A program made the position numbers and the translations under genes. A DNA stretch of 64,000 nucleotides from Chrysogorgia sp. JL179-B06 (Eukaryota; Cnidaria; Anthozoa; Scleralcyonacea; Chrysogorgiidae), in assembly GCA_035772405.1 (NCBI GenBank), contig JAYKKM010000143.1, positions 186,001-250,000 on the forward strand. Direction: 5' to 3'. The stretch's first letter is position 1. Each line of letters opens with the position of its first letter. A model generated the notes under the pieces. The model searched no databases. It was not told the DNA's origin and saw only the letters and a list, made by a program, of their open reading frames with translations. Below, one piece after another: positions 33,548-44,900 of the stretch.

Positions 33548-33990
33548 CAAAGTGCTGCTCACATCAGAAATAGGTGTTATAATAATAGGATAAAGAATAC
33601 ACCCTATTTCATATTAACAGGGCGAAAACCTGACCTCTCCAAAATGTGGGTATTTGGATCGGATTGTTGTACATACAAATACGATCAAAAGAAATTAGTT
33701 CCAAGATGCATAAAGAGAGTATTAATTTGTAGGATATGACAAGAATAGCCCCGCCTATCTGGTTTATCATGCAGGTGGTAAAGTCATGAAACACCGACTT
33801 GTCAAATTCATCAAAAAGGATAGTGTAGAACAATACACACAGACTGATATGTCATGTGAGGATCTGGACATCTATAGAAAACCTGATAATAAGATTGAAT
33901 CAAATGGACTGAACCAAAATGGTACAGTCTCCCCCAACTGTGAAGCAATCACAGACAATCTAGACAGTATGAAAAGTGCATTGTGGGTTA

Positions 33991-34321
33991 TTATGCCCTC
34001 GTGATAGTTGTGAATAAAAAGAGAAAGAAACAAATGTTTTTCTCGTCGCTTCGTCTCTATTTAATATCCGTAATATTCACTGCCATCAGACATTACAAAG
34101 CAATGAATCCAACACGGATATTAAAATGCCGCCATCCAAACTTCTTGGTTCCAGGACGGCCTTTTTCTGCAATTCGAGAACCTCGCGGTCCAAAACAAGA
34201 AATCGTAAATTCTACAATTTTTGTGTTTCTTCACTATTTATCTATTTGGCGATTAAGTCTGTTGTTATATTGTTACTTGGACCAATAAATACAAAATTGC
34301 CCTAAAATTTATCCTGGAACG
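33991..34321. other. unique sequence, no gene seen
   Basis: The frame at 33983-34288 shows no known domain. Confidence 0.5.
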
Positions 34322-34410
34322 ATCTAGTACGTATTCCATATAAGGAAGTGGCCTATGAGCAAATACAAGTCATTGACGAGCAAATACATGTCATTGACGA
34401 GCAAATACAT
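34322..34410 (+). repeat. inverted repeat enclosing the plus-strand LINE, left
   Basis: Begins atctagtacgtattcc, then two to three tandem copies of gagcaaatacatgtcattgac. It matches the reverse complement of 40308-40386. Confidence 0.8.
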
Positions 34411-34550
34411 ATGGCAATCGTACCAGCCCACTGGATGTGGGATTGTTAACACGTTACGATGTGTTCGATTATTCGCTCTTTTTAAGAAAACTACGTTCGC
34501 AGTTCGCTAGCCGGATTAAAAATTAAAAATAGTCAGGATTAAAAATAGTC

Positions 34551-36498
34551 ATGGCGGATGGACGTGTCTTATCTCGCTCCGCGAACAATCAACAAATTGA
34601 CCAACAGTTTAATCTTGAATGCATGACTCTTAAGAAAGAGAAATACAGAGATAATCTTCACTATGGCTCTGATGGAAAGATTAAGTGGTTAGGGCAACTT
34701 GATGAACTAAAACAGTTCGTCAAATATATTTTGAAAGACGAAGCTGAAGGAAAATGGAAATCTCCCGGTGGCCAAGTTAAGTCTTTTCGTACTAATAACA
34801 TCACTATTACATGGTACTCGCATAAAAAGACGTTGATGTTTCAAGGTCAATCTGGTGTTGCTTTAAAGGAACAAATTATTAATTTGCTCAAGACAGAAGA
34901 AGCCGTGCCAAACGACAATGATGGCGACAGTGCTCTCAGTCTAGAAGAACCCAAACCAGACGACAATAGCCACATAGTTCTAAAAGAAGCAGTCCTGGAC
35001 TACAATAGCGGCCATATTACTCTAGAAAAAACCGGGTCAGAACAAAATAGACTATTCCCTTCGACAAATATCTATTTAGAAGAAGCCGTGCCAGAAGTCA
35101 ATAGCCATATTGTTTCCGAAGCCAAAGACTCGAGTGCCGGCAAAGATCATACAATGTCTTCATTAAATCCGAGTCATACCACTCAGCATCAAGATGGCAA
35201 TCTAAACGAATGTTCTGATTGTAGACGTCTGTCTACTGAAATGGCTGAGGTCAAGTTTGATATCGAAGTTCTAAGAGTAACGATGAATAAATATTTATAT
35301 TCATCTAAACCTAACGCAGGGACAGCGACTACAGTGAAAGAAGACATCGGCACACAAACTTCTGCCGACGCTGAAAAAATGTTGAGATCGGCTGACGAAC
35401 AGCATAACGAAATAAACAATCTCAAGGACATTGTCAATTCCTTAATTGATGAAATTACGAAAGTTAAATACGAACGCGATTCCCTACAATTGGCTTTAAA
35501 GATAATCATAAATGAGAAAGATGTAAATTTGAATAACCATGCATGTGTGACCACGGAACAAATATCTCCAGAGATTTGGGAAAAAACCCAAGAATGCAAT
35601 TAAAAATAAAAACTTGTCTAATGATAATGAGGAAGAAAACGTTTCTGAATATCAAAAGCAAAATAGATTTGCCGTTTTAGAAGTAGAAGACATCGATTCA
35701 ACGAAAGATTGCCAGCGAACTGATAAAGATGAAGAGCCTGGTGCTGAAGACGAATGTACAATAACAAGTACAGCCTCAAGTACAAGAAACGCATTCAATG
35801 ATCAGATTGCTAGCTATAGATCAACACACAAGTCTAGACACGAAAGGGTATTATTGGTAGGAGACTCTATGACTAAACATATCCAGACAAATAAAATCGA
35901 AAGGGCTTATCGTGGAAAGGCTGATTGCCAATCCTATGGTGGAGCGACAGTGAATGACTTGAAGAATAAGATTAAAACGAAGAAACTCGACAGCAATGGA
36001 TATAACACAATAGTTGTACACGTCGGTACAAATGACTTGGTAAATGAAGATGCCGCAACCGTATCAAACAGATTGGAAAGCCTTATCCAAGACTTAAAGC
36101 CCCACTCAAACACAATAGCGATATCTAGTGTGATTGAGCGGGATGACGGGAAAGTACCAGAGGGTAGAATTTCGACATTCAACAAGCTTAACAAAGAACT
36201 GTGCACTAAACTAGATGTTCATTTCATTGACAACCAGAACATACATAAATCCCATTTGAATGGCTCGAAACTGCATCTAAACAGTACTGGTGACAAACTT
36301 CTTGGGAAAAACTTGTGTACATATCTTAGATCAATAAGACAAAACATTAACACAAGATTTTCTCATTGTCATGAAACAAATTTTCAGAAGAGATTTACAA
36401 ACCATGCCCCACTCCAAACCCAGGGTATGAGAGGAGAGCAAGTCAGCGATTGGAAAAGATATCTCAAATATGTACACTACGCAACGACATCGAAATAG
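34551..36498 (+). pseudogene. LINE ORF1: N-terminal domain, coiled coil, SGNH esterase (one frameshift)
   Basis: The first part (34551-35603, 350 codons) starts MADGRVLSRS. It has a compact domain at residues about 25-115 (KWLGQLDELKQFVKYIL, then GGQVKSF), an acidic linker, and a predicted coiled coil at about 215-320. The second part (35614-36498) is in the next frame and carries esterase block I VLLVGDSMTKHI, block III VHVGTNDL and the His motif SKLHLN. The shift falls at an A6 run near 35582; one A fewer would join the frames, so it could be a mutation, assembly error or slippage. ORF1 binds LINE RNA; the esterase role is family knowledge. Confidence 0.8.
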
Positions 36499-39493
36499 TA
36501 GATGTCAACACCACAGTAAGGGATAAAACTTCTGAACGAACTGAATCAACTGATGAAGTAAATTTTAACTATAATCCTAATAGTGATGTTGAAGGTAAGC
36601 GTATTCCTACTGTTGATTATGGCACCCCACCCATAAATTTGACCCCTAATGGCACATGTGATGAAAGTAAATTGAGTTATACAGAATCAGAGAACAGCTC
36701 TGCCCACGTATTAAGTTTAAAAAAATTAAAAGGTTTTAGGCTTGCCCATCTTAATATAGCTTCTATACCAAAACATATTGATGAGTTGAAAATACTAATT
36801 AAAAGCAACCCAGTAGATGTACTTAGTATAAATGAAACCAGACTTGACCATACAATTAATAATGATGAGGTAAACCTTCCTGGCTATGAATTATTCAGGA
36901 AAGATAGAACCAGAAACGGTGGTGGTGTTGCACTTTATGTTAGAAGTGTATTTAATGTAAAAAACAAAACAGAACTAACTCCTGTTGATCTGGAGGCTGT
37001 GTTTGTTGAAATTATCAAACCAAAATCTAAAATTATACAAATTATTACTGTTTACCGACCACCAAATTCTGGACCTGAATGTTTGGATAGCCTAGAGTGT
37101 TTTCTTAATGAGATAGATAATGATAACAAAGAAATCCTTCTAACTGGAGATCTGAACTGCGATCTATCCTTAAATGTTCGACATTCCCATACTAATAAAT
37201 TAATTGACGTTTTAAATATTCATCAGATGGATCAAGTGATCACCGAATCTACTAGAATTACATGTAACCATGAGTTACATGTAATATGATTGACATCATA
37301 GCTACAAATAGACCAGAAAAACTATTAAATTCTGGAGTTTTGCATGTTGGAATTAGTGATCACAGTCTTATTTATGCATGTTTTAAAATAGCGGTACCCA
37401 AAGAAAACCCAAAGCTTGTTGAAAGTAGAAGTTTTAAAAATTACAATCAAGAAAATTTTAAAAGAGATTTATACATTGCTCTTAATAAATGCAATTGGCA
37501 TTCTGCTGATCCTAATACGCTATGGGATTTATTTAAAGGCACCTTTGTTTTAATTTCTGAAATGCATGCTCCCTTGAGAACACGTAAGGTAAGAAGTGAA
37601 TACGCACCCTGGATTACTCCAACAATAACTAATGAAATGAACCACCGTGATTATTTGAAAAGAAAAGTTGTTGCCTCTAAAAGTGATAGCCATCACATAG
37701 CATATAAAAAACAACGAAACCGTGTCAACAATTTAATTAGAACAGCCAAAAGTAAATTTTGTTTGGACACTATAGATAGCAACAGAAACAACCCAAAGGA
37801 AATGTGGAAGAACATCAATTTAGTGTTGGGTCGTCATGGTCGTTCCTCTAAAACAACTTTGATATCTTCAATTAAAATAAATAACACTACATTTACAAGC
37901 GATGTAGAAATTGCTGAAACTTTAAACACCTACTTTAATGAAGTAGGTGAAAGTCTTTCCAATAACTTAGATGAAAGTAACAGAGTGTTTTCGGATTATG
38001 TAACACCAATTCACAATGAATTTAAATTTTCAATTATAACTAACAATCTCCTGGAAAAGCACCTTAAAGAACTGAAACCAAGTAAGGCAGCTGGTCTTGA
38101 TAGAATACCAGCAAGATTGTTACAAGATTCATCTTATGTAACAGTCCCATTCCTAACTAACATTTTTAATGTTTCGATTGCTCAAGGTGTTTTTCCAGAT
38201 GATTTGAAACAAGCACGAATCTCACCGATTTTCAAATCCGGTGACAAAGAAGATTGCGGCAATTATCGTCCAATCTCAGTTATATCAGTTGTTTCTAAAT
38301 TATTTGAGAAACTGGTCTGTAATCAACTAAATTCATACCTGATGCAGAATGATGTTCTGGCACATTGCCAATCAGGGTTTCGTAGAGGTCACTCTACTGC
38401 CACGTCATTATTAAATACAACAGACACTTGGTTGGTTAATATTGATCGTGGTCTGATCAATGGTGTCTTATTTCTTGATTTAAAAAAAGCTTTTGATACC
38501 GTCGATCACAACATTCTTATAAAAAAATTAGAGTTGTACGGTATTAAAGGCATCGAGTTACAATGGTTCACTTCGTATCTAAGTAAACGTGGTCAAGTCT
38601 GTAAGGTGGGAAGTAAACTGTCTTCTAAGAAATATATGAAGACTGGTGTGCCTCAGGGGTCAAATTTGGGTCCATTGTTATTTTTAATCTATATAAATGA
38701 TCTACCGAATTGTTTGAGGAACTCCACTCCAGCTTTATTTGCTGATGATACAAATATTACAGTAACCGGTACTTCAGAATGTGACATCGAAGTAAAGCTA
38801 AACCAAGAACTAGATTATCTACATGACTGGCTGTTAGCAAATAAACTTTCATTAAACATCAAAAAAACCGAATATATGATCATTGGTTCCAGGCAACGAC
38901 TTTCGCGAATCAAAAGTGACCCACATGTTGTTATAGATAACGAAACAATTAAACGAGTAGATAACACCAAAACTCTTGGTGTTTTTATTGACGAGAAAAT
39001 TACCTGGAAAAACCATATTGATCATGTTTCAAAGAAAATATCTAAGGGAATAGGAGTTTTGCGCAGAGCCAAGAATTTTATTAGTAAAGAAAGTCTAGAA
39101 AGACTATATAAAGCGTTAGTGCTACCCCATTTTGACTATTGCTCCCTTGTTTGGGACAATTGTTCAAATGAGTTAAAAGAACGTCTTCAAAAGTTACAAA
39201 ACAAAGCAGGTCGAGTAATCACTGGTGACAGTTATTACTCGTCTGCGACAGAAACCCTAACCAAATTAGGTTGGGTTACTCTTCAGTGTAGGAGAGACGA
39301 ACAGCTGCTATCATTGGTAGATAAGTGCGTGAGTGGAAGTTCAAATTTAAGTCACTTAGTTAAATTGTCGGATCGTGATTGTTACGACTTAAGGAGTAAT
39401 AATAACAAGTTATATTTACCAAAACCAAATACTAATGCCCTAAAAAGAACATTTGGGTATAGAGGTGCCATAATGTGGAATATCCTACCTTAA
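36450..39493 (+). pseudogene. LINE ORF2: APE endonuclease + reverse transcriptase (one frameshift)
   Basis: Overlaps the end of ORF1 by 49 bases in another frame. Endonuclease motifs: LSINETRLD (about 36825), VYRPPNS (about 37050), LLTGDLNCDL (about 37137), then after a frameshift MIDIIATN (37286) and ISDHSLIYA (about 37350). RT motifs: PISVISVVSKLFEKL (about 38268), LFLDLKKAFDTVDH (about 38468), GVPQGSNLGPLLF (about 38645) and catalytic FADD (about 38740). The break at 37258-37288 is a short inverted duplication of ttacatgtaa around ccatgag. It stops at ILP*, shorter than usual by some tens of residues compared with the minus-strand LINE. Confidence 0.85.
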
Positions 39494-39632
39494 AATTTGT
39501 TTACACATAATATTGAAACTTTTAGCTCTTTAAATAATTAATTTTAATTGTAAATAACATAGCAAATTTTAAGACATGTACATGTATTTTATATCTAATA
39601 TTTTTATCATATATTCAATTACATGTAAGTTA

Positions 39633-39681
39633 ACACGGCCCCATGAAAAACAATCCTTTTTGGATTGATGCGGTTACCGTG
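39633..39681 (+). promoter_or_regulatory. 3' UTR stem-loop of the LINE
   Basis: ACACGG pairs with CCGTGT around an inner helix (CAATCC/GGATTG). Directly before the AAAT tail. CR1/L2-type LINEs often need a 3' hairpin for recognition by their reverse transcriptase (family knowledge). Confidence 0.6.
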
Positions 39682-39720
39682 TATAAAGATTTTTAAATAA
39701 ATAAATAAATAAATAAATAA

Positions 39721-39977
39721 GCTATCTATATATACCTGAAGATATCAGAGCAATGAACAATATTACTGTTTTTAAAACTGTCATCAAGACGTTTCTTTTT
39801 AAACGTGTATTTTCTTTTTAATAACGTGTATTTTCTTTCTGTTTATTTATTTATATATATATATTTTATATTGTTACTTTCATTTTAATATGTAAATATA
39901 GTTCTTGTTAGATTAGAGTAGATTTGGAGTCTAGTAGAATTAGCGCTATATAAATAAATTATTATTATTATTATTAT
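39721..39977 (+). mobile_element. 3' tail fragment of a second LINE
   Basis: Encodes a C-terminal end (IRAMNNITVFKTVIKTFLFK, then stops) and ends gcgctatataaataaatt plus (ATT)n. The same tail type ends the LINE at 8125. It is joined directly to the larger LINE's AAAT tail. Confidence 0.75.
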
Positions 39978-40307
39978 AAGCTGTACGCATATTGTAAACA
40001 GATAATTTATCTTTGTTTTAATATATATTGTAGCTTTAGGAGTTGATTATTTCGCAAGAAAACGTTCGTCGAAGACAGCCGAAAGTTCGTGTTTTTGTTT
40101 ACAAGATGGTATCCGTATTACGAAAATTATATTTTTGGGCATGTTCGATTATCCGCGCTTTTTCATCATTTAACTTTCCTTTGATATATTCTATAGCTTT
40201 GGAGGGTGGTTTATTTCTCGAGAAAACGTTTGCCAAAGGGTTGTTTTGGGGTCGGTTACAATCCAATTAACTAGGAGGCTGGTACGAGGGTTCAAATCAA
40301 AGTGTCA

Positions 40308-40386
40308 ACTATTTGCTCGTTAATTCACTCTATTTGCTCGTCAATGCCTTCTATTTGCGCCTCCTTATAAGGAATACGTACTAGAT
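40308..40386 (-). repeat. inverted repeat enclosing the plus-strand LINE, right
   Basis: Partner of 34322-34410, with the same order of tip and gagcaaata units. No coding element gene other than LINEs lies between the two. Confidence 0.8.
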
Positions 40387-41957
40387 ACCCCTATCGAATT
40401 TTGAAGCCAGCCTGGAGGCTGACCACTGATCTCTAAATAAAGACTGGATCGAGCAACTATTGTTTGACCTTTTCCGAAGATGGGCCCAGTACGTCAGGGG
40501 GTGTCGGGTGGTGCGATCGCATAATAAATAGACCTGGTCACCCATCTGCTGCCTGTGCAGATTGTCGTGGAATCCTGGATATAAGAAAGTTCTTAAACAC
40601 CCCCCCCCCCCCGTTTTTGCCAATCTTATCTTGTATTTGAGTAGAAATGTAGCAGGCTTTCGTAATAGAACATTTTATCGTAACATACTACAAACATTTA
40701 GGGAGTGGTCATTAATTATTGGGGGGGGGGGGGGAGGGCCGGTAAATTTAGGGGGAGGGCCGGTAAATTTATGGGGAGGGCTAAGATATTTTGGGCTCCC
40801 ATTTGGGGAGGGCCAAACATTTTTGGACCCACGCCAAAGAGGGTCTAATTTTAACAACAATTAGACTTTTAAAAGCTATACTTCAATGGACCATCCAGCT
40901 CCACCTTGGTCCCTTAACCAGCAATCAGCACATGCTGGATGCGGCTAATGGCCAACGTTCGAGACCTCAAACATTCTGCTTGATAACGAGGCTTCCAGGA
41001 TTAAAACAAAATAAATAATTTCCTCTTTTGTTGAAAAATGACCTTAGTTTTGTTTGATTGTTTGTAAGATACCCCTGGAAGCCTCGGTGTCAAGCAGATT
41101 TTTTTACATCTCGAACGTGAGTCATTGTGGATATTTTCACATGCTTCATAATGTGGCTGGAATGCTTGACTTTCAACGCCCAGTTTATCTAATAAGGCTT
41201 GGACCCTTTTAGTGTATTATTGCTAGCTTTTGCAAATGCACGAAGGGCATATTTTTATTAAAGAATTTTCTTACGCACACTACGCCTCAGGTAATTTGCC
41301 GTTATTTACTACTTCTCTGAATAGCTGCATGATTGGTATACCACCTTTTGACAGTGTATTGAAAACTCCTGTGTCTAAGTTGATTCCAATGATAGAACAA
41401 CTTGACCGATTGGTAGGAAGCTGGTGTTTTGGGGTGGTGGGCCAACATTTTTGGGCCCTCGTTTTCAGGCCTCATTAAAGTGCGCGAGCGTGCGAGCACC
41501 GCTCGCAGGCGCATTTTCAATTTGTGCAGGCACAAATTTTTTGCTGATTTTTTAGCTAATTATTAAAACTGTGTTTACATTCGCAGGCACTATTTACAAT
41601 TCAGAAAGTTTGTGCAGGAACAGAGATTTTATTTTTTAGTTCATTAGCTTTTTTTGCATGACGTATACGTTTTTGTCAGGAGCATGTCGCGATGTAAGAT
41701 TTTTCAGGTTTTATTGCATGCAATGCAAGTTTTTCGTTGAAAAGCCTGTCACGGAAATAAAAAGAAATGATTGATCGCGTCGCGTGCAAACTAAGGTACG
41801 CTTATAGACAACGAACAAATAATATGATTTGCGGCAACTTTCCCCACTTCGCTTCACTCGCTTGAGACCTAACTCAATGACCAGAATGTCAGTTTCAGCA
41901 GCCCTTTAAATTTCAAGTCGTGGTGGCTCGACTACATCCAATTCAATTTGAATTTTT
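40387..41957. other. non-coding, repeat-like
   Basis: 40596-40612 is a C run and 40721-40737 a G run, followed by duplicated ggagggccggtaaattta (40734 and 40752). 40971-41000 and 41074-41100 form an inverted pair (ctgcttgataacgaggcttcc). No protein-coding support. Confidence 0.5.
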
Positions 41958-44900
41958 GTGATGTTTGGAAGTTATATTTCAAATACGAGACGGAGAACTT
42001 TTCTGGGATTTCAAAGTCAGATCGAGTGTCTTTTGAAAAGGCGAGCCGAAAACGAGCGAACCTTTTTACGTACGAGTAAAAGAAAAAAAATATGTAAAAG
42101 AAAAAAATATGTAAATGACTCAGCGTTCGACATATTCGAAACTTTAACGGACACAGGTGACGCAAAAGATTACAAAAAAGCCATGGAACGTCTTACAGAG
42201 CATTTTACACCGCAACGCAATGTTGACTACGAAACATACCTTTTCCGTCAAGCCCGACAGCAATCGAATGAAACGCTTGGTCAATTTGCCACCCGTCTAC
42301 GCCAACTTGCGTCGACTTGTGAATTTACCTCTGTTGATAAAGAACTGAAATCACAAATCATCCTTAACTGCTCCTCATCTCAACTTCGCCGCCGCGCACT
42401 TCGTGAGTCATCGCTAACCCTCAAAGCCCTCCTCGATTTAGGTCGCACCAGGGAACTGTCTGAAAAACAAGCATCTGGTATTGAATCACACTCACTCACT
42501 CCCGATGACGAAGAACTGAACTACACTCGCGCGTCTCAGCGTTCTCAACTCAGTCAATCGCTCCCTGTTCATTTCCCACGTTCCCGACAAGTTTCTGGCC
42601 CATCATCTACGTGTGGGCACTGTGGTAATGCCTACCCCCATCAACAAGGTCAAGCCAGCTGTCCAGCGCGAGGTTGCCAATGCCGTTCGTGCGGGAAAAT
42701 GCATCATTTTGCTCGTTGCTGTCGCTCTAAACCTATCAGACCCGCATTTTCCGACCGTCGTCCCCCCCGTCCACCACCGCGTCACGATTCGACCCCTCCT
42801 CATTTCTCTCCACGTCCACCATCTCCGCGCGAGATTCGCCACGTTACTGACACTCAACAATACTCGCCAGATAACGAGGAATATCTTTTCACGATAAACA
42901 TTTCGCAAGTTCGTGATGTAAGCGCCCCGAAGGCGAAAGTCGTAATCGCAAATACAACACTTGAAGTGTTAATAGATACCGGCGCCAGTATTAACGTCAT
43001 TGATGAAAAAGCTTATCACGCCATCACACAATCACCCCAGAACAAACAGCTCTCGCTTCGCCCCACAGCCACGAAAATCTACAGTTATGGTGGTACTTCA
43101 CCTCTGCCAGTACTTGGCATATTTGACACTCATTTTGAATCGAAAACACGTACAACCCTTGCCATTGTCTACGTCATCGAGGGTACAAATGGTTGCCTAT
43201 TAAGCTACAAGACCGCGAGTGAATTAGAACTTATCTCTGTCATCGCTCAAACCACCGCCGCTGTCGACACCTCAGCTTCCACTTCACCACTTAGCAACTC
43301 ACAATTACGGTCTGAATATTCAGACCGTTTTGACGGTATTGGCAAGATGAAAAACTTTCAAGTTCATTTACATATTGATCCTTCCGTACCCCCTGTCACA
43401 CATCCTCATCGGCGTATCCCGTTTCACCTTCGTAAACGGCTCGATGTAGAACTCGACAAACTCGAACGCCAAGGGATTATCGAACCAGTTGACGGCCCAA
43501 CTCCTTGGGTTTCTCCTCTCATTGTTACACCAAAACCAAAGTCTCCTGGCGAGATTCGCCTCTGCGTCGATATGCGACAACCGAATCTTGCGATCCTTCG
43601 TGAACGCCATATTACCCCCACTATCGATGACCTCATCCATGATCTTACTGGTGCCACCGTTTTCTCGAAAATCGATTTGAACTCTGGTTATCATCAACTA
43701 GAACTCGCACCCGAAAGCCGTTATATCACGACATTTTCCACGCATAGAGGACTACGCCGTTACACACGATTAAACTTTGGCACATCGTCTGCTGCCGAAG
43801 TTTTTCAAAATGCAATCCAACAAGTTCTGAGTGGTATCGACGGTGCTCGTAATGTAAGCGATGACACCATCATCTTTGGCCGTACCCAAGTGCCACACGA
43901 CAAGGCCCTTCGTGCTGTTTTCGACCGTTTACGCTCTAAGAACTTGACTTTAAATTCCAAAAAGTGTGAATTCAACAAACCCAGTATCGAGTTTTTTGGA
44001 TATGTGTTTTCCGGAAATGGCGTCTCCCCAGACCCCAAGAAAGTCTCTGCCATCACCAGTGCCAGTCCCCCTACCACCGCCAGCGAAGTTCGCAGTTTTC
44101 TCGGCATGACCAACTACTGTTCCCGATTCATCCCTAATTATTCCACCATTACCGAACCAATCCGAGCACTCACCAAATCAAATCATCCGTGGACATGGAC
44201 CTCCCGGCATCAAAACGCGTTCGACCAGCTCAAACACCTTCTCACCAGCGACACCGTTCTTGCGTATTTCAATCCCCACCAAGAGGCAACCATCACTGTT
44301 GACGCCAGCCCTGTTGGTCTTGGTGCTATTCTCTCCCAAGACAACCGTGTTGTTGCCTATGCAAGTCGGTCACTGACCCCCGTGGAACAGCGTTATTCCC
44401 AAACCGAACGAGAAGCTCTCGGCGTGCTTTTCGGTTGTGAACATTTCCACCTTTACATTTATGGCGCGAAATTTTCAATCATCACTGATCACAAACCCCT
44501 TGAACGTATTTTCACCAATCCCGCCTCTCGTCCCAATGCCAGATTAGAACGCTGGGCTCTCAAGCTTCAACCATACAATTTTTCAATTTCCTATTCCCCT
44601 GGCAAAACCAATCCCGCCGATTATCTATCCCGTCACCCTCTCGCTACAACTCATCCCTCTACTGCATCAGAGCAAGCTGAAGAATACATTGCATTTCTGG
44701 CCCATCACACAACGCCGAAAGCCATGACCGTTGCTGAAGTAACACAAGCGACTCGAACCGATCCCACTCTGCAAGCTATCATCGATGCCATCCGCAACAA
44801 CTCCTGGTCCTCCACTCTTGAGACCCCTGGTCCCCTTGTCAACACCCAGGACCTCAACGCTTTTTCTAAGATCCGTGACGAATTAAGTGTCTCTGACGCT

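Larger units (their letters stand above)
30595..33990 (+). pseudogene. Ty1/copia gag-pol relic, twice interrupted
   Basis: In order: gag (about 30595-31020, with LQILREHYANQSKPRI and a CCHC knuckle CYGCGRKGHFV near 31048), aspartic protease (VDTGATSHIVKT near 31310), the GAG pre-integrase region (WYEILGHCNFEDVVKL near 31737, Cys pair CNTC near 31845), integrase core (DNFSGAVFVYFLRN near 31962, then the SDNGSEF block at 32728 and SSAYSPYQIGTAERHW near 32806), and the downstream connection (SAAHIRNRC near 33549, VFGSDCC near 33655). Reverse transcriptase and RNase H are missing; no LTRs were found. Frameshifts and stops are present throughout. Two MITEs split the integrase (32067-32711 and 32931-33547). 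Confidence 0.85.
34440..39720 (+). mobile_element. nearly complete CR1-like LINE
   Basis: ORF1 (34551-36498, one frameshift), ORF2 (36450-39493, one frameshift), a 3' UTR with a stem-loop, and an (AAAT)n tail at 39689-39720. The 5' boundary is uncertain (34411-34550). Recent activity is likely, because only single-base or short damage separates it from open frames. Confidence 0.85.

Noticed and set aside
43800..43900. Loss of the RT catalytic YxDD in the gypsy element (reads VSDD)
   Set aside because: A SDD box is, from memory, usual in Mag-lineage elements, so it is not evidence of inactivation.
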